Assembly (NCBI GenBank): GCA_935421135.1
Contig: OW285189.1
Coordinates: forward strand, 12,545,072 to 12,609,071
Direction: 5' to 3'
Source: Bugulina stolonifera
Lineage: Eukaryota > Bryozoa > Gymnolaemata > Cheilostomatida > Bugulidae
Length of the DNA: 64,000 nucleotides
Part shown: positions 22,131 to 36,500 of the stretch, piece after piece
Numbering within the stretch: position 1 is the first letter of the stretch
Layout of the letters: every line of letters starts with the position of its first letter
Made by a program: the position numbers and the translations under genes
Notes under the pieces: model-generated
Database searches by the model: none
Told to the model about the DNA's origin: nothing
Seen by the model: the letters and a program-made list of their open reading frames with translations, nothing else

Positions 22131-25100
22131 GAGGTGGCGAATGCTCTATCTCAATAGGGATGACGCGCTCTTCCAAATGATCATAGGCATGACCAGGCAA
22201 TCTACTACTGTATTCGTATTGTTTCTCACGAAGATTTTCTACTGCATGTGGAGACCATGTCCTTGGATATTGCTGTTCCACAGGAACTGCATCACTATTA
22301 TAGTCGTGGTCAGTGCTAGCTTCTCGGCTATTATTTCTTGATGATCGTGGATTTCGGGGAACTGAGAAAGATCCACTTCCAGAACTTTTTATCGAGTTGT
22401 TTGAGCTTCTTCGGGAGTTTGCTTCTCCTTCTATGATGGATCTACGCCTTGGTGGTTTTGCATAATGTGAAATATCTGATTTAGATGAACGTGGACTCAA
22501 GTTCTGAGGTGAATTGTCACGACTTCTCAAACCTTTGGTAATTTCAGACTTCCCTTCAGATGACCTCCGACTGCGAGAATGGGGTATAATAGGCTCCGCA
22601 TGTTGAGAGTTACCTGTATTAGCTTCTGATAAATACGTGATGGAGTCATTTCTACTTGGTGAACTACGAGCTTCTAAAACATTTTTAACTTCTTTTCTAG
22701 TATAAGATGATTTTCTACTCGATGCATATGGGGCTGGACTGCGGGACTTCAAATCAGCTTCTGTAGATTTTGGAGAATTGACAGCGTTGTTAGGTTTTCG
22801 ACTTGTTATACCTGAAACTATATCATCTAGTGTGTCAGTTGGACAGTAAACCTTATCAGAAGAATCTCGACCCATTGGTTCATCTTCATCGGACTCTTTC
22901 TCATCCAATGTAACTTTGTCTTCTGGGTGCTCCTTCCTGTCAGATGCATAGCATACAATTTCTTCGCCTTCTGAGTCTGTCCTTGAACTCAACATTTTGT
23001 TGTAGAGGGTAGTAGTACTCCTTTTAGTTCGGATTTTGGATGAATCCTCATTTGAGTCTTGATTTTCATTTTGTTCGAAGTCAATCCTTGTGTCCTGTAC
23101 CTCCCCATCACTACTTTCAGCGCCAACATTCAACTTTGAATTACTTGCTGTTGACTGCAAAATAGCATCCGCGATCTTATGCATGTCATCAGTTGAGTCC
23201 TGCATGCTGCTGAGGGTGTCCTTTGCTTTGTCTGCTAACTTTTCTTGGTCCACAAACGAGTTAGCTTTGATATGAGTCGATCTCTCATCATCTAACTTGG
23301 CTCCCTCACCTGCTAAGTCAACCATTTTATGTTGAGGTAACAGAAACTCCTCTTCTGATTTCTGAGTCACGTCTGTCTGCTCTAGTTGCTCACTAGGTAC
23401 TATCTTCAATGATGAGTCATTCCTATTTTTATTGTCTGATATCTTGTTTGTAAGCCTTGTTTTGTCTACTCCAGTGGTAGAAGCTGTGTCTGCATCGTCA
23501 ACCTGTGGTTCACGGATACTAGGCTCAAGTTCCTCCATTGTTGCAGTAGACTTGCCAGAGCCTGAACTTTCGTAGCCACTGGAATATGACATGGAAGACT
23601 TTATTGGAGAATGGAGAATCGATGGAAGTAGTCTCTTAGTAGTTGAACGAGAAGTTGTTTGTCCAATCAGCGATGTACTTTTGCCACCTTCCTTCCTAGT
23701 ATTTGCTGAGCGAATTCTTGCTTCCATACGCTGTCGCCAATCTAAAATCTCACCAACACCACTTTCGCTTGGAAGTGGTTTCGCAGCCTGTTGATTATTG
23801 TTCTGTAACTCAGCTTTTCTTTGCCGTACAAGTCTGCTCAGTCTGTTCAAAGCTATCACCGCTCTAATCACTTTCTGCAACAATAGTGGCATATGCATGT
23901 GTTATATGCACTAGTAGTGGCAAGTTTTAGTGGCAAGAAGTGTGACAGATATACTTTAGGAAAGTGAATTTTGGATTTTTATACATCAAGTAAATGCATT
24001 GTGGGTAACCTATTCATCAGGTAGATGCATCTTGGGTAACATACATATAGACACATGATACAGAGAGGATATTAGGAGGAGATCATGACTACTCTCAATG
24101 TATTACAGTATGTACAATGTACATGTATTACAGTACAATGTAAGTACTTATAATATAACATTGAAGTGTGTTATGTATCTATTCAGTAAACCTATATATT
24201 AATAATAGTACACTTGACTGGTCTGAAGACGTTTATTAGAGTTATTGTCCTGGCTCCAGCCAGATGACTTAATAAGTATATAGTGTAACATATGCTATAC
24301 ATATTATACATACACCACTATACAATACATGTACATGTAGATATACATCTGCAATCAAATGACCAAATGAAATGACCCAAGGGATAGCTATATAAGTTAT
24401 CACAGTAAAAGGTTGATGAGCCTTGAATAGGCTTTCCTACTTGCTAACCAGATAGTCAAGGATATTATATTACTTATACATGTAGTATAACACCATCATT
24501 TATTGCCAATGTATAAATTTTTGTATTGTGATAACTCACCTTCCACTTCCTTTTGACAAAAAATTTGATGTGGTGTTTCTTTGACAGATGTTTGTTCGTC
24601 TGAGACCTGGAGATCTTGTTTAACCAGGAATGCTTCATGCACTCTTCGGCAGTCATTCGCTTTCTGCTCAACATACAGTAGCATGCCTATCTATATATCA
24701 GTGCTGGCTGAGGTCATAAAAACTGTACAATTACTTGCAGTGTTGTAACATATTACAAATGGTAGAAACATTTTCATGATCAGGTATCTTCCATATGCAC
24801 TTCGTATTCACTGTGCATTTACTTGGCAAAATTTTTAATAAGTTTCTGAAAATTATTCCATTCCAAATTGACTTGGACTTACCTAGGATCTTTTATCAGC
24901 AATTTCTTAATAAAATCTTTACACCCTGCAGTTACCTCATCAAATTCTTCAGCCGCAAAATCAAACTCTACCATCTGAATGTTGCAGATTGTTTCTGCAT
25001 CATCATCTCCACAAAATGGTGACAGACCGGAAACTCTGAAATATAATAGTGGAATAGAAAACACAAAATATACTTTATAATATGTGCTTGCGATTTATTA

Positions 25101-28100
25101 TGAAGTTGCAACCTCATGAAATTCCCAGATAATATACACTATTTCAGTAGCATAAAAAATAATGGTATTATTGCTGACAAGGCAAATGCACTTCTCTAAT
25201 GCCTTGCACTAAAAGTAATCGTTGTGCACTCATTAGATTCATGATATCTTAGTACATGAAGGCAAACCCTACATGTAACACTCATTTGCAGCAAAATGGC
25301 AGCAAATACAATCGCTAAATAACAGACATATTGTATTGTACATGTACATGTAAATTGAAGAACTAAAAATACCAAGGAACACATATTCTTTGAAATGTGT
25401 CACCTATGTGGAGTTGTCACCACTCTTCTTGATATGGGGAAACTCCATAAACAAATAATGCAATATACCAATGTAATAATTCAAGCTTGCTATGGAGAGG
25501 ACTGTGTAGCGCTCACGCCAAAAGAGAGATGACAACTCCAAAGATATTGTATACTGTCCTGGTGTTATTGAGTCGATTGCTCAGCTGTTTTCGCTAATGC
25601 TGGATTTGCATTGTTTGATTTAATATATTCTAGAAGAAGTGTATAAAGTGAAAAATACGATAACAACCAATTATCACATGCTGTATAGCTGTACAGCATA
25701 GAGATGTACATGTACTACATGTCCCCAATAGTATATTTAAATTGGTTTTGAATTGCATTTTCTCTAATAGAAATTCCTAGCAGGAGATCTTCAGAAATAC
25801 ATACAGTAGATATAATTGTAGTTTGGTGGCTGTTGTAATTATAGCTACCAGTAGAGTAACTGTGAAGTCGACATGTATATTGTGTATTAATTTGTACAAA
25901 ATACAGCGCAGGTATTGCAGTACATCATTCTATTAAACATGTAAATTGTAACCATTCAAATCAAATCCTTCTGGAGTGAAAATTTTAAGTTCCATTTTGT
26001 AGCATATAGTATAATGACTCATATAAATATAGTCATAAGCTAATAGACATTGGATGACTTACAGCACATAGCAGATTACACCAATACTCCACATGTCTGT
26101 TGCAGGAGTTACGTCCTCATAACAGCACACCTCTGGTGCCATGAAGTCTACAGTTCCTGCCATCACTTTAACACTGGAGAAGGAATCGTACCTCATTGCC
26201 AAACCAAAGTCAATGATTTTTATTCTTGTGCCTGTCTTTGCGACACAAACGATATTCTCTGGCTACAGATATACATTGTAGGTGCATAGTAGGGTAGAAA
26301 CCAGAGCAAGCTGCAGTAAGCAAGCCTGTACTGTATGAGACACCACAATAAAAATTGTCAAGCATTTGAGAAAATATTCAAGGCCGAAATATTTTGGCCC
26401 AGCAATTAAAATACATTGCATGATTGTTACAGGAATTTTCTACCTATACATAACACATTGCAGTATAATTCTACTATCACAAGGTATAATAAGACAGCAC
26501 ATGAAGACTATGAGATTTCAGGGATCCCAGGGATATCCCCGAGCTGCATCGATGTGGTGTCAGATACCAAAACAGTACACTGTACGCAGATATAGTACGC
26601 AGACTATACGCATTGGAATTAGCAGACAATGACTAATCTATCCTCAGGGCAGCAACTCACAACCCGTATATAAGCGACAGTCACCAACTTGGAGAGGTAT
26701 ATACAGATAGTGGCGTACTGCGGTTAATAAAGCCCGCCTCCAATCCTTACATTTATACCAGAAGACCAGAGAAGGTAATATTATTAACTCCCCAGTAGTA
26801 ATTAGTTATAGCCCTGGTGAGAAACAGACTGGCAAGAATAATATCTGAGGCACTTCTAATTAGCAGCTTCTAGTGTCATTAAACTATGATTTGATAGCAT
26901 TGCAACAGATACCTTCATATCTAGATGGAGGATGTTCTGTGAATGTACATATGCTATGCCATCTATTATCTGCCTCATAAACAGTATGGCCACTCGTTCC
27001 GTTAGATTGAAGTTATCATCCACTACCCTGTCAAACAGCTCCCCACCTTCAACTCTGAAATACAGCGATTTACTGAGAATACAATAATCTGCTGAAAATG
27101 AACTAATGACCATGCAAAATATTTGTTCCATTTCAAGATCGGGTGATTCAGGATCTACATGTATATATTCATATAGGTGGTGATTGGGTCAAATTTTTTG
27201 TTGAAGTTCCAGCAGGAGAAGTTACTTTCTCCACTAGGTGATCCCACCCCATGTATGCCCCAATCACCATCATCATATGAATATATAGATCCTGAAATGG
27301 AATAAATATTCTTTTTTTCAAGAGAATTTTTCCTGTTTGGCAAACTTTGGGAGTCAGCACTAAATTATGTCACAAAGGACTCCCAAGGTTTGCCAAACAG
27401 GAAAAATTCTGAGGCAAAATTGGCAAACTTTGGGAGTCAGCACTAAATGATGTCACAAAGGACTCCCAAGGTTTGCCAAACAGGAAAAATTCTCTTCACA
27501 ATCACTAATAGATATTCACATATTTTCCTTTCAACATAACTTGCAGGTGATGCCTTTATACACCAGGCTGACCCTGCCTTGCTTAAGAACATTGACTCAT
27601 GGAATATATAGCCTATGAGTTTAAAACACCAGCAGCAGAGGATTAGATGTAGGTGCAGTATTATGGAACACAAGAATAAGTAAATGCTAATGTTGTTATG
27701 TTCTAATTACAACATTACTACTCAAGAATTCCTAAGCGATTAGTCTCAATATTATTGTTCCTACCAACGTGTATCGAGTACACAGTAGCTACCTATCAGT
27801 ATATTATTATGTACATGTACGTGTAGTTACGAGTAGTAAACTAACACAGTGTATCAATATTCACACACTATTCTACTTAAGCCGTTGTGTTTTTATGATT
27901 ACTGATCATTAGCCTCATCTGTCAGCAATATTCATGGTTACTACTGTGTGGGCGATGGCAGCACACCGAGTGTACGACTAGATGTCCACTGATGCCTACT
28001 AAAAATCATGGTTGGTAGTCGAATACCAATGTTTGTGATATGATACTGAGAAAGAAAGCATAATTATAAATATAGCTACACTAGTATTTTTAGTCTACAG

Positions 28101-29400
28101 AATTTAATCGATGTTAAGTTATTGGTAAAACACCTACACCTGTAATCAGGCCAATAGAGAAGTGACAAGATGGTGGCTCAATGGGCAGAGTCTGGTAGCT
28201 GTATACTAATAAAGTGCTACCTACCTGCTTGTTTTACATCTATGGCTATTCAAAAATGTTGAACCAAAAAAATTTTTTATGCAAGTTTCATCTCAAAAGC
28301 TCAAGTTTTAGCTACCAAAGGTTTATTTGTGAATTACAGTGCAGTCCATGTATGTACAATGATCGTACACATCATTGTCTCTCATACTCCCTATTATACC
28401 TTTTTGCTAGAGTTTGAACGGCTGCACCTTTGTAATGCGACTTTGAAACCAAGTACACGAGCATATATATGAGTATCCTATGATCTTGTATCCATACAAT
28501 ACATATTGCTTCTATGCATTTGTTACAAATCTCACATAACCATTACTTACATTTCAGTTATCAAACACATTTTCTTGCTGCTCTCAAATGCATCATATAT
28601 TTGCAGTACTTTTGGGTGACGAAGTTGAGACATGATTCGAATTTCCTTTCGAACATCCTCTTTCTCCTTCTCTCTCTTGGTTGTTACTATTTTGGCTGCC
28701 AACACAAGACCAGTGGAAATCTCTGAGCACCTTTTAACTTCCCCAAACTTTCCTCTATGAGATGGCAAAGAATTACAGATCACTCAAAATTCAATATTCG
28801 ACAATGAATCGGAGATCGATAAAATGATTTAAAATAAAATTATACAAGTACGGATTCAGTGCAACCAAGGACGTCGTGCTGATGACGAGTAACACATAGC
28901 GTTGAAGAACGTATTTTATTGGTGAATGTATACATTATGTACATACACATACATACATTTGTACATGTACACAGGAATCATATGATTTTCAAATTCTACG
29001 GTTTTCTAGCCACGTTGGAACTTACCTTCCAAGTATTTCATCATGGAGGTTATAATCTCTATCAAACCAGTAGTCTTTGTGGATTACTATTTCCCTGGGT
29101 TTAAATGGAAGCTCCTCACCTTCAAATCAATAGCACAGAGTCTATACAAGGCCATTTAAAACATCTTTACTCATGCATCTCTTATAAAAAATAATATTGA
29201 TAAAGTGAAAAACAAATGTCAGGCGGTCGTCCCTAGCTAAAATTATGATAAATAAACCATCCAACAAATACAAGAAAGGGGAACCCACTAAAATTCAGTC
29301 TCTCTCAAAGGTACGAAACACATAGTAACATTAAATACATACCTTGCTCTTCGGGATCAATGATATTTTTCCTAGCATATGCTATCTTCCTTTTACTCAT
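21595..29400 (-). CDS. Myosin-light-chain-kinase-like Ca2+/calmodulin Ser/Thr kinase
   Basis: Eight exons in transcript order: 29400-29343, 29119-29026, 28754-28551, 27054-26913, 26262-26063, 25035-24883, 24663-24540 and 23874-21595. All phases agree, giving 1084 residues. The kinase domain spans about 40-305. It has a glycine loop GRGKFGEV (50-57), Lys72 in AAKIV, Glu88 of helix C, catalytic loop HLDMKPEN (162-169) with the HLD variant typical of MLCK and titin kinases, DFG at 184-186 and APE at 208-210. A calmodulin-binding autoinhibitory helix follows: KRKWK meets KVIRAVIALNRLSRL exactly at an exon junction, like the MLCK RRKW...AIGRLSS segment. The remaining 740 residues are Ser/Arg/acidic, without Ig or FN3 domains, unlike vertebrate MLCK. 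Expected substrate: myosin regulatory light chain (inference). DAPK-like kinases are an alternative, but the RKW helix favours MLCK. Confidence 0.9.
27147..27296. repeat. Intronic inverted repeat, arms of about 40 bp
   Basis: The arm at 27147-27188 (TTCAGGATCTA...GGTGATTGGG) is complementary, with small gaps, to 27259-27296 (CCCAATCACC...AGATCCTGAA), with a loop of about 70 bases. It lies in the kinase gene intron between exons 28754-28551 and 27054-26913, just before the second hairpin. Confidence 0.8.
27321..27494. repeat. Duplicated intronic hairpin, about 33-bp arms
   Basis: The arm at 27323-27354 (AGAATTTTTCCTGTTTGGC...) is nearly perfectly complementary to 27378-27410. The downstream half is then repeated: GGCAAACTTTGGGAGTC at 27422-27438 with a second complementary arm at 27461-27493. 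The two loops differ by one base (AAATTATGTC and AAATGATGTC), so the duplication is recent. Confidence 0.9.
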
Positions 29401-30507
29401 TATCAGTGTGTGTTGTGTTCAATGTGTCGTATACCAATGTTTAGAGTGTTGTACACCACAGCTACAGCTCTATTCACATTCCATTCAGTGTTTACGAATG
29501 CTGTTAGACAACTCACGATAATTCCAGAAACAGCAATTAATAACTGTTATGTACTCGGACCATAAAACATAAATAACTGACGTCGGCATAGATGATTTCA
29601 CAACACCAGGAATGTCGTTGCCTCAGTACTGAGTAAGACAGATTTTGTAAACTCTCCTCCACTAAGTGTAGTTATGCAAGAGATGAGGATGCCTCATAAA
29701 CAAGCATACATTTGCATGTAGGTACTAATTAGCAATTATTCCACACTGAATATCAATTAATTAATATGTAATATCATTAGTGCAAGATGTTTGTTAGGGG
29801 TTACAGACTATTAGTAAAGTAATATCCGTACTAACTGATATTTAATGGCAGTTATACATGTATCCCAGTACAGAGCCTGCTACAGCTGCACGAGCGAAAA
29901 GGGGTGACCTTACAGCTGCAGACCATTTACATATGGCAATTATACTACTTCGTAAGAAACCCTATTGCTGACCCATTCATAAATTCCTGCAACTCTGAAA
30001 TATCTTACAATTGAAAAACATGTTAATGAGCAAGCAGCCAAATATTGTATAACAAATAGTTTATTTATCAACGACTTTGTACAATAGATCATATTCGAAA
30101 AGATTAAAATACACCAATATAGAGCATACCAAGAAATCATGATGCTCAAAAACAAATATACACAAGAATTAGACTAGGCATAATAATACACATGTATGTG
30201 CTACATAGCATTTCACTAGTAGCAATACAATCTTTCGGAAAATTTAAATAAAACATCCTAATACAATATTGGGCAATTCAAATGAGTGTCTAATGAGAGA
30301 TACAATATCAATAAAATGAGGATAAGGAGGAGACTATTTCCACATGCAATTTAATAAAAAAGTGGAAGCTCTATGACATGGGCTAACAAAGATATACATG
30401 TATAGAGTCCACGCAATCAATATAATGTTTCATCAGTCCATATGTAAATGTACATCTGTACAACTAACCTTGGCATAGCTAAAAACTACATCATGTATAG
30501 CCTCAGT
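29401..30507. other. Gap between kinase start and zinc-finger gene end
   Basis: It holds the presumed promoter of the minus-strand kinase gene (next to 29401) and the 3' region of the minus-strand zinc-finger gene. A minus-strand AATAAA at 30060-30065, about 440 bases beyond the zinc-finger stop, could serve polyadenylation. No exon was recognised. Confidence 0.4.
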
Positions 30508-33500
30508 TCATGGAATCCAAGGGTGAGCTTTAGTGTGGTGCTGATTTAGAGAGATCCTGAGTTTAAATGCCTTGGGGCAATGATCACATTTAAATGGTAG
30601 CTTGCTGTCGGTATCTAAAAATACATTTTTAGTTAACTCACTACTATGGCTTATGTATGAATGAGTGAAGGTGGGATAATCAGCAGCTACATGTACGTGT
30701 ATGTCACATTTAGATGACCATTCCAAGGTAGTAAGACATGACAGGGACATACCAGTTGTTGGTGCAGCAACACGAGGAGCTGAAGTAGACGGCGCAGACG
30801 TAGCGGCTGTCATGGGTGGGGGAGGTGGAGGGGCACCCAACACTCTAACCGTCTTTGGTAGTGGTCTACAATTAAAATTTAGGTTAATCAAGGTGTTTAC
30901 AAACATACAAGTATTGATACAGCTGATATACAGGTAAACTTTTGCCAAGTACATTAATATTAATGAATCATACGGATTCATTGGAAACATAACTCCAAAA
31001 AGGCGGTATGTACAATGAGGTTCATAAACAAAAGGGGAATTCTGTAAGCTAGATTGAGAAATGCTGCAACATGGCCATTGCTTACCAAGTTTTATATCAT
31101 AAAAGATCAATTCGTATGTAATGGATAGCAATAATACTCTATTAGTTGAAGTTTCTATAAAATAACAAGTACAATCAAAAATGCTAATATATAGCTAGAC
31201 ATACGATCACGCGTATCTGTGCATACCTGTTATCATCATTGGTATCGACCACACCCTCCGTAGCTGGTGGCTTCCTGTCTAACATTTGTAGCGTATCCCC
31301 AGTAAACGTGAACACTGCTGGTTCAGCTTTAACCTCCTTGTGCTCAGCTTTTCTATGCGCTTTCAGATCGGACTTAGAGGTGAAGGTCATACTACAATCT
31401 TTACACGCACGCACTTTGTTACGCTTTTCCTCTCCAGCAGTATTCTGTAATACGTAGAGTGATATATATTGCACTACATTACGTCATACAACAGAGAACG
31501 TTGTCAAGAAAACCATGGGATGACTTGGAAGCATAACCTAGGCATAGATATTAGAGAAAGTGCACCTACATGTACGTGAACTTGGTACATACGAACCTGG
31601 GGAAGGTTGAATATTATGCTACCATTCTGATGTGAACTGTTAACTGTTACAGTATTACTTGTTGAGCTGAATGTGTTTGATTGGATTGTGCCAAGGTTTG
31701 CAGCGGCCTGAGCCATCTGTGCATGGTGCACGGTCTGCACATGGGTTCGTAACTCCGCCTTATTGGGGAACGTATCTCCACAGAGTTTACATGTCTTTAT
31801 TTTCACTTCTACAATTATATACCAAACAACACATATTATGATATGTTATAAAAACAAAATTATGACTGGAGAAAAAGTCTGATGAATAATAAGACAGCGT
31901 AACCTAACAAGAACCTGGGGTTTGGACGATATACGATGATACTATCAAGAACCTAGACGAGTTAATTGATCGATAAATAAGCCTATACGTGTTGATGGAA
32001 TGGAACAACAAAGTACATGGATGCATTGTAGCAAAGATGAACCGTTTTAATTATGATTCAGCCGCCCTGAAAGCTTTACAATGGAATACAGCTATAATCA
32101 TGGTTTCAACAGTGAAAGGTACCCCATAACCTACTAGTCTTCGACATCACTCACTGCTAATGATATTATATAATGGATGATGTGTACTCAACATCTATGG
32201 GGAATTAACGTACCAGATTTAGCCTCGCCAGTTACAAACATTCCATTTGACAATCCACTACTCTCTGTCTTAAATTCCTGAGCATGCTCTGTACGCTTAT
32301 GAGCTTTCAGTTCCGCTTTGTGCTCAAACGAGGCTCCACATAATTTACATACTCTTTGTTTCTTGTTGGCTAGAGGTATGGATTCTAGATCGGTGATTTG
32401 ATGAATCTATAAGAGACAATGTCATGTCAAAAACATCAGAGTACACAGTACCTCTATCCATTCTCTTCAATTGTACTTGGTAAAATGCTGAATGCCCAAA
32501 ACATGACCAATAATTCAAAGCTATCCATAAGGTTGCAAGTATATATTAACAGCTCCTCAACCTATTCACCCAATAAAAATGGTTTAATCACTTGGGAGTT
32601 GTCGACCCTCAGGTTTAATTCAAGTAAAGGGCTATACTTTTGATGGCCTGTGATAATTCTACCGCTGGTAATTCACTGAGAAAAACCATACTACTTATTT
32701 AAAGGTAGGCAACTTTATTCCTGTATTGTATTATTACAGGACAGGCTATACTATTGTGTTCACTTTTCACTAATAATGCATAGTTATTACTGAGCAGAAG
32801 ATCTTGAGAGAGTCCTTGAATATCAACTAGCACAAAAGTAAAGAACATCACTTGAACTTTGGAATTGTCTGTCCCGGTATTGATTTGTTTTATACACACA
32901 TGATTTAGCATTGAATGAACCATCCTATCATATATGGTCATTACACCAAAACTTGGAACATAGTAATGATTTTGGATATTGTCCACAAAGTCAGTAGTGT
33001 GTTGACAAGACGTATGGAATAAACTAAGCTAAGAAATAAGTGTGAAATTGTAACTTTTTCAAGCTAGTTGGAACAACAAAATAAGCTTAGTTGAAAGTGT
33101 AAATGTATTTGTATTTGGTATATTACAATGTACATGCACAGAACTGGTTTCCTGAATTTGATGCTACAGTACTATCTCTATCCAAATCCTAAAAAATTCC
33201 TAACTGCATGGTTGGTTGTTCAATTTAAAGATTCTAAAAAATACATAGGATTCTTGTTTCAAGCGATATGTAGATGAAAGATAGACCAGTGCACTTGGTC
33301 ACCCGACTGCATCTTATTGTGCCCTCATGTTTATATTTAGATTATTACGGTGGACAGCACAACATGAGACACAACACCTTGCATTCAGTTTTACTTTGAC
33401 GTACACATACTTAGTAAACTGTATACATGCACACCAAAACTGGGGAAACTAAAACCTCTTGATTGGTATTCTATACGCTTGCACAAACTTTTAGCATGAC

Positions 33501-36500
33501 CCTGGCTACTTTTGCGTGTGTGTAGGACAGCAGTGTGCCTGTATTGCTGCTTGAATGCTAATCAAACATGCTTTGGTTCCAATTGCAGTTTTAATTTTTC
33601 TTTCGCAGTCACATAGCGCTAACGACATTATTATGCTCTCATCTCCAATTGATTTTGGCTTTGAAAATTTCCGCTGCGTGCTCATCTATTCTATAGTTTC
33701 GCAGGGGAATCGAGTCCAGAAACACGTCAGCATGCCCCAGTATCAAGCATCCCCAAACTCGACTTCTGACAATATTGCATACATTCTACTGGCACTCTGC
33801 TCTTCAACTTGAAAATTACACGCTGCAACGAAAATCAAGCATGCCCAGCTTACCTCATTGGCCCACCCAGTTTTAACGCTAGTAGCTATAGAGAAACCTA
33901 CCAACATTCTCCACTATGAGCTCATATTGCACACATACCTTCTTAAGATGTTGCAACTTAGCAAAGTTGGACGGAAATCTTTTTCCACACACATGACAAG
34001 CAAGGCTTTGAACCTGAGTATCGGCGCCACCAGAGTGCGACTTCTGCATGTGACGACGGCGTGCAAACTTACTAGGGAATCTATAAAATACAACCAACAG
34101 TTATTTGTGATCAGGGTAGACAGCCAGGAGCTACAAACAGCTCCTATTATATCCCCCCTGAAGTGGTAACCAATGATACCAAAGTTTAACGAGTCGATCA
34201 AGTGGCTACATGCCCAGGTTTAGCTTGCAGAGGTAATTATTCAGAGCAGTATGCATGGAGGTTTGTATGCTTTAGAACTTGGAATGATTGTCTATTTCGC
34301 TATCGCTACCGGTTCAAAGGATTAATTTTTAGCAGCCTTAGGAGAAACGGCACACAGGGCACATTCTCGGAAACGTCGACAAACATCTTTATTATTATGA
34401 GCTACTAAAAAGATAACGCACATATTTAATGCTCCAGCATTACCTTTTGTCACAGAGTTTACAGTTGAACGCTTTGACAGGTGTCGAGTGCACAGCTCTG
34501 TCGTGAGCATCCTTCTCTTCTTTGCTAGGAAAGCACCTGTTACAGGTGTCACAGGTGAAGTACGTCTTCAGTATGATGGGTTCTACGAAAATAACACCAC
34601 AGGCAGAATGAAATCATTGGCATGCATTACCAATCTACAGACTGACCACGAGAAGCACACCGGCGGTAGCACAGCGCTGCTATGCAATATTGGAAGTTAT
34701 AACCTTTTTCGGCTTATTATGATTATTGTGAAGGAATACAAGCAAACAATACATTGACGTAGTCTATTTCCTACAGCTGGGAGGAATTAACATATCCAAA
34801 TGTTTTTATGGCATTATTTCTTTTATGCCCTGTGGATAAAAACTACCAATATACTAGAGTAGCAATCATTGATTGCCTTTCGGCAAATTGAGACTTGATT
34901 TTCGTGAAAAACTTGGTCATGAAATGGACCTGTGGCTACCAGGTGAGTAAAATGGGTAGGTCCTCCATGACAGCTGATACTGCAAGATGGTTAACTTTAT
35001 TCTATACTACTCCCCATGCATACTGCTCTGAAGTGAGTCCCATCAAAGACACCCACTATTTATAAATCTTGGTACAAGTGTTCTAAACTAAACCTCTGCA
35101 AGACGTTTACCTCGACCAACAAAATCCCTCCTCCCAGCCTAACTGAGAGTAAACAGTTGATGGCAGCTTACCTTTTTTGTTTTCCACAGGCTCTTTCTTT
35201 ACAGTAGCAGCCTTGATCTTTTTGTTAGTTGATTGGTGGTGTTGGAGTACGTGTTTATTCTTAGCAAGCAGTGACACAAACTTTCCACCACACATACGAC
35301 ATCTAGAGATAAAACATTGTAATATAATAGTTTATTTTCTGTCTGACAACTACATGTATTTGCTTGCCTTTTATACATTATTATACATCATTTAAAACAT
35401 TTCCATAGTATCTCTTTCTTTCATAGCAAAAGTCTATTATTATTCATCTTTAGATATTGAACTCTACAATGTTAACCAGAAGGAAGAGAACATATTTTAA
35501 AATTTATTCAGCTACCTGTATTCTGCCTTTATATGAAGTAATTGATGCTTCTTGAGACTCGTCATAGATGTGTAAGTGGCACAGCACTCCTCACATTTGT
35601 ATCGCTTTTTCTCGGCTAGAGTGGAGGTGCTTGGAGACGCTGCACTGGTTGTGTCTGATTTCAAACCTATTGGCTGTTGATTAGCTCCTACAATTCAGAT
35701 TATTTTTAGGCAGATCTAAATAATGTTTTACGTGGACACACCATACTAACAGTAGCTAATAAAAGCAGGCTATGTAGAGTAGTAAAATCTGCCATACACA
35801 TCATTAGAATTAATTGTTCAGATGACAGTAGAAACTCACAACTTACCTTGATTTAATGGATTCTTAGGGCAGAGTGCCATGTGATCTACTCTTTTACTAT
35901 AAACAGTAATCTTTTCAAGACAGTATGTGCACTTGTTAATATGGGTCCATACATGACTTTTCAACTTATTCCATGATTCAAATGTCCTAGTACATAGCAA
36001 GCATTGCATTACAACTTCCTTCTTCGGACAGATGCAAAGATCCATATGATTGGTTAATTTGAACTTCTGATCAAAAACTCCGTCACATTTACTACATGTC
36101 AGGTCAGCAGATTTGGGGGTTTTGTGGACCTTTGATTTGTGAAGTTTATATGCAGCTAATTTGGCAAAACCAATTCCACAGACAAGACAAACTGACGAGT
36201 AAGTGCCATCATGTATACCATAGTGCCGCTTCAGCAGTACATTTGTCTTAAAGTCCCGGTTACAGACCATGCACTGTGTGCCAAGGATTTTTTCTTTACT
36301 GGGGACTTGACGAACTCTAACAGTACCCTCTTTAGCCTTGGACACTATTTTCTGGTTGCTGACTGTTTTAAAGCTATCGTTAGTGACTGCAGAACGACTT
36401 AGTGCTCTGTTCAATCGCTCAGCGTTTGCTTGCTGTGTAGTTAAGTGCAGAGTTTCTACATCTACGTCAGAATCACCATCCAACTCCTAAAAATCACAAT

